Of a stretch of DNA of 17,041 bases, positions 15,208 to 17,041 are shown piece after piece. Numbering within the stretch: the stretch's first letter is position 1; every line of letters begins with the position of its first letter. Made by a program: the position numbers and the translations under genes. The stretch covers positions 1 through 17,041 of the forward strand of contig CAJYIL010000753.1 in NCBI GenBank assembly GCA_913774795.1, read 5' to 3'. The stretch comes from Pseudobdellovibrionaceae bacterium. Its GTDB lineage: Bacteria; Bdellovibrionota; Bdellovibrionia; Bdellovibrionales; JAMPXM01. The notes beneath the pieces are model-generated. The model did not search any database. It had not been told where the DNA came from and worked only from the letters and a program-made list of their open reading frames with translations.

Positions 15208-16014
15208 TTAGTTCAGGCAGGACTCGAGCGCGCCGCCCGAAAGGCCTCGACGGAAGGCGGCGACTCTTTGCGAGGACGATCCATGCGTGAATGAGTCGGG
15301 AACAACCTCGCGGCCCGAGCGCTCTTGCAAGCGGTCATCGCCGATCGCGCTGGCCGCATTCATGATGTTCTCGATATCGCCGCTATCGAAATATTTCTTT
15401 TCATGCGCTGCCCACACTCCAGCTAAACAATCGGCCTGGAGCTCGATCACGACCGAAGACTGATTTCGCGAAAGTCCACGGCTCTCGGCTTCGTCTGTCA
15501 GCCCGAGAAGTGTTTGCACGTGGTGGCCGATTTCATGAGCGATCACGTAGGCGCTTGCTGATTCGCCGCGGGCACCGAGCGAATTCGAAAGCTCGTCAAA
15601 AAAGCTAGTGTCGAGGTAGACCTGACGGTCGCGAGGGCAGTAGAACGGACCTGTCGCGGAGCTCGCTTGGCCGCATGCCGAACGAACCGCGCGGGTAAAT
15701 AAAATAAGCTTAGGTGGAGTGTACTCGTGCGAGATCGAGCGAAACTGCTGAGTCCAGACATCTTCGGTATCAGCGAGCACAACACCGACGAAACTCTTTC
15801 GCTGTTGATCGAGTTCGGTTGCCGATTGCGAGCTCCCCGAGTCTGTTCCTTGAACGACGGCCGGCGCATTTTGCGCTAGGTAATCGACGGGATTCCCGCC
15901 CATAAAGTAGTACGCGATGGCGCCGATGATGAGAGTGCCGATTCCGATCGAACCTGCACCGAACGAACGTTGATCGACAACATTTCCGCTTTCGCGACGG
16001 CCTCGCCACTGCAT
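15208..16014 (-). CDS. ypfJ: Neutral zinc metallopeptidase, YpfJ family
   Basis: This 268-residue protein is of the YpfJ/neutral zinc metallopeptidase family (PF04228-type), whose physiological substrate is poorly known. It begins MQWRGRRESGNVVDQR, the hallmark opening of the family, followed by a membrane segment (about 20-38). It then has AYVIAHEIGHHVQ with the zinc site HEIGHH (160-165), and ELQADCLAGVWA (191-202) with the third-ligand Glu region. The C-terminal HGSSSQR...AFRRG also matches the family. Cys114, Cys126, Cys196 and Cys266 could form disulfides in a periplasmic domain. The ATG at 16014 is preceded by GGGGG seven bases upstream. It is convergent with cti, separated by only 23 bases with no visible terminator, and is downstream of the truncated GFA-type remnant on the same strand. 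Confidence 0.92.
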   Translation of the reverse strand: MQWRGRRESGNVVDQRSFGAGSIGIGTLIIGAIAYYFMGGNPVDYLAQNAPAVVQGTDSGSSQSATELDQQRKSFVGVVLADTEDVWTQQFRSISHEYTPPKLILFTRAVRSACGQASSATGPFYCPRDRQVYLDTSFFDELSNSLGARGESASAYVIAHEIGHHVQTLLGLTDEAESRGLSRNQSSVVIELQADCLAGVWAAHEKKYFDSGDIENIMNAASAIGDDRLQERSGREVVPDSFTHGSSSQRVAAFRRGLSGGALESCLN

Positions 16015-16099
16015 ACCTGCACCCCCGCCGTTTAGAATGCAGCTCAGGTCATCGCCCGCGCAACGGAGGTGTACAAAGTTTCATGGACTCAAGACAGGT

Positions 16100-16252
16100 T
16101 TAGAACGACTTGCCGTCGACCTGTTGAATCGTCAGTGATTTGAGGTCGAGATTTTCGAGCGTGCGCGCGTTGATGGCATACATCGTCTCGCCTTTCGGGC
16201 TCTTGCCGTAGACATATGGAGTGACGCCGCACTTTTTGCAGAAGTTGTGATG
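16100..16252 (-). pseudogene. GFA/CENP-V domain protein, C-terminal remnant
   Basis: The minus strand encodes the last 50 residues of a glutathione-dependent-formaldehyde-activating-enzyme (GFA)-like zinc protein: HHNFCKKCGVTPY (the second C-x2-C zinc pair), YGKSPKGETMYAINARTLENLDL and a terminal VDGKSF before TAA at 16102-16100. The first C-x-C...C zinc half, which should lie further right, is missing. Sequence beyond 16252-16258 belongs to an HxlR-type gene on the other strand. There is no start codon with a ribosome site. The remnant is therefore a broken gene created by a deletion, or an assembly join. Confidence 0.75.
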
Positions 16253-16257
16253 GAGGG

Positions 16258-16581
16258 GAGTTTTTGAAGTCCGAAGAGGGATTTGCGACGAATATCCTGG
16301 CCACTCGATTAGATCATCTTGTGAGCGAAGGCGTCTTAATGAAGATCGATGATCCCGACGATGCCCGTAAGAGCAGTTTCGTCCTGACGGAGAAAGGTCT
16401 CGATCTCGTTCCCATTCTCTTCCAGATCATGGCCTGGAGCGAGAAGTACGATGTGAAGTCAGAAGCTCGCCGCATTCCGAGATTGATGGGTTTGATCAAA
16501 CGTGATCACGAGAAGATCAGCCAGACGATCAAAGAGCAACTCCGCCGAGGCGTCGCTCTTTTCCCGGACTACTTAGGTTAG
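16258..16581 (+). pseudogene. HxlR-type winged-helix regulator, N-terminally truncated
   Basis: The frame from 16258 reads EFLKSEEGFATNILATRLDHL, the recognition-helix region of HxlR/MarR-like regulators, then the wing, SSFVLTEKGLDLVPILFQIMAW and a charged C-terminal helix. The expected N-terminus (C-P-x-A...L-x-G-K-W-x-L-x-I-L) is absent, because upstream DNA is the GFA remnant. A protein of 105 residues could still be made from TTG 16264, which happens to lie 7 bases after GGAGG (16252-16256) created at the junction. It would lack the first DNA-binding helices and is unlikely to bind operators normally. Its stop overlaps that of the convergent hydroxylase gene (16578-16581). Confidence 0.72.
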
Positions 16582-17041
16582 CTCGCGTCTCGCTTGGATT
16601 CGTCGACCGAATACTTCGAGACATCTTGGAACGGGTAGATGTGTTGGCGGATGAGCCCCCGAGGTAAAATCTTGCCGACGACACCGTACTTTTTTGGCCA
16701 ACGGCCTTTGGTGTCGAGATACGAGCCGAACATGAGGTCGAGCACCGGTAAATGAGCGGCGTAGTTCTTATCGATTGCTTCGTCGTCAGCGGCGTGATGC
16801 CAGTGATGGAAATGCGGTGTGACGAGAACTTTTCTGAGCGGCCCGCCTTCGAGCGCGACATTTGAATGATTCAACACAGCCTGGAATCCGACAAAGACAA
16901 CGTAGGCATTCAAGACGCTCTCATCGAACCCGCATAAGAAGATCGGTAAAAAAACGCCGGCACGAGTGACGAGAATCTCAAAGAGGTGAAGGCGCGAGCC
17001 CGAGAGCCAATCCATCGCGGCCGGGCTGTGATGGACCGAGT
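16578..17041 (-). CDS. Fatty acid hydroxylase / sterol desaturase superfamily, C-terminal part (5' end outside window)
   Basis: The C-terminal 153 or so residues of a di-iron membrane oxygenase (ERG3/fatty-acid hydroxylase superfamily) are visible. They hydroxylate or desaturate a lipid. The frame stays open to the right edge, so an internal ATG at 17015 is not the start. The stretch before it reads VHHSPAAMDWLSGSRLHLFE, which is conserved family sequence with the H-x-x-H-H ending. Further His-box residues are LNHSNV and TPHFHHWHHA. A hydrophobic segment (AGVFLPIFLCGF...AYVVFVGFQAVL) is membrane-spanning. The C-terminal DLMFGSYLD and GRWPKKYG complete the pattern. It sits near cti, the other membrane-lipid enzyme here, with the truncated HxlR gene convergent to it. 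Confidence 0.88.
   Translation of the reverse strand, partial: SVHHSPAAMDWLSGSRLHLFEILVTRAGVFLPIFLCGFDESVLNAYVVFVGFQAVLNHSNVALEGGPLRKVLVTPHFHHWHHAADDEAIDKNYAAHLPVLDLMFGSYLDTKGRWPKKYGVVGKILPRGLIRQHIYPFQDVSKYSVDESKRDAS

Noticed and set aside
16578..17015. The hydroxylase as a complete 145-residue gene starting at ATG 17015
   Set aside because: The frame remains open to the right edge and encodes conserved family residues (VHHSP) before that ATG, so it is a partial longer gene.
1..17041. Mobile elements, CRISPR, tRNA/rRNA, phage or toxin-antitoxin genes
   Set aside because: No transposase, integrase, repeat-spacer array, tRNA-like cloverleaf or recognisable toxin-antitoxin pair was seen on either strand.

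Overview
The window comes from a compact Gram-negative chromosome of roughly low-fifties percent G+C, judged by eye. Evidence for a Gram-negative host is a periplasmic c-type-haem fatty-acid cis/trans isomerase, a Sec signal peptide on an orphan secreted protein, and a YpfJ-type membrane-anchored metalloprotease. Several starts look like TTG behind GGAGG/GGAG, and neighbouring genes often overlap by 1-10 bases. The mix would fit a free-living or predatory proteobacterium in the broad sense, for example a Bdellovibrionota-like lineage, but that placement is a guess. I see no tRNA, rRNA, CRISPR array, insertion sequence, phage gene or attachment site.

Left part (1-2046): an amino-sugar corner. 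A glucosamine-6-phosphate deaminase relative (NagB) overlaps the start of an isoaspartyl peptidase/asparaginase that runs off the left edge. Both point left, and a ROK-family sugar kinase points right from the same short divergent promoter region. Next come a cryptochrome/photolyase without the usual Fe-S cysteines (2037-3536), an unrecognised secreted protein (3617-4456) and a 295-base gap with no gene.

Middle (4752-11099): a carbohydrate-oxidation block. Two right-pointing, translationally coupled genes (Gfo/Idh/MocA oxidoreductase, family IV esterase) converge on four left-pointing genes that all overlap at their starts and stops: SDR, gluconate-dehydrogenase-type small subunit, GMC flavoprotein, and GH1-like glycosidase. 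A GMC enzyme plus its small partner plus a Gfo/Idh/MocA reductase plus a glycosidase resembles 3-keto-glycoside chemistry. This is the best candidate here for an uncharacterised system, but the substrate cannot be read from sequence.

Right part (11242-17041): an M32 metallocarboxypeptidase whose start looks leaderless, a fatty-acid cis/trans isomerase, a convergent YpfJ-type metallopeptidase, then a scar. At about 16252-16258 the 3' end of a leftward GFA/CENP-V-type gene is joined head-to-head to the 3' part of a rightward HxlR-type regulator; both have lost their 5' ends. The window ends inside a leftward fatty-acid hydroxylase/sterol desaturase, a second lipid-modifying enzyme near the isomerase.
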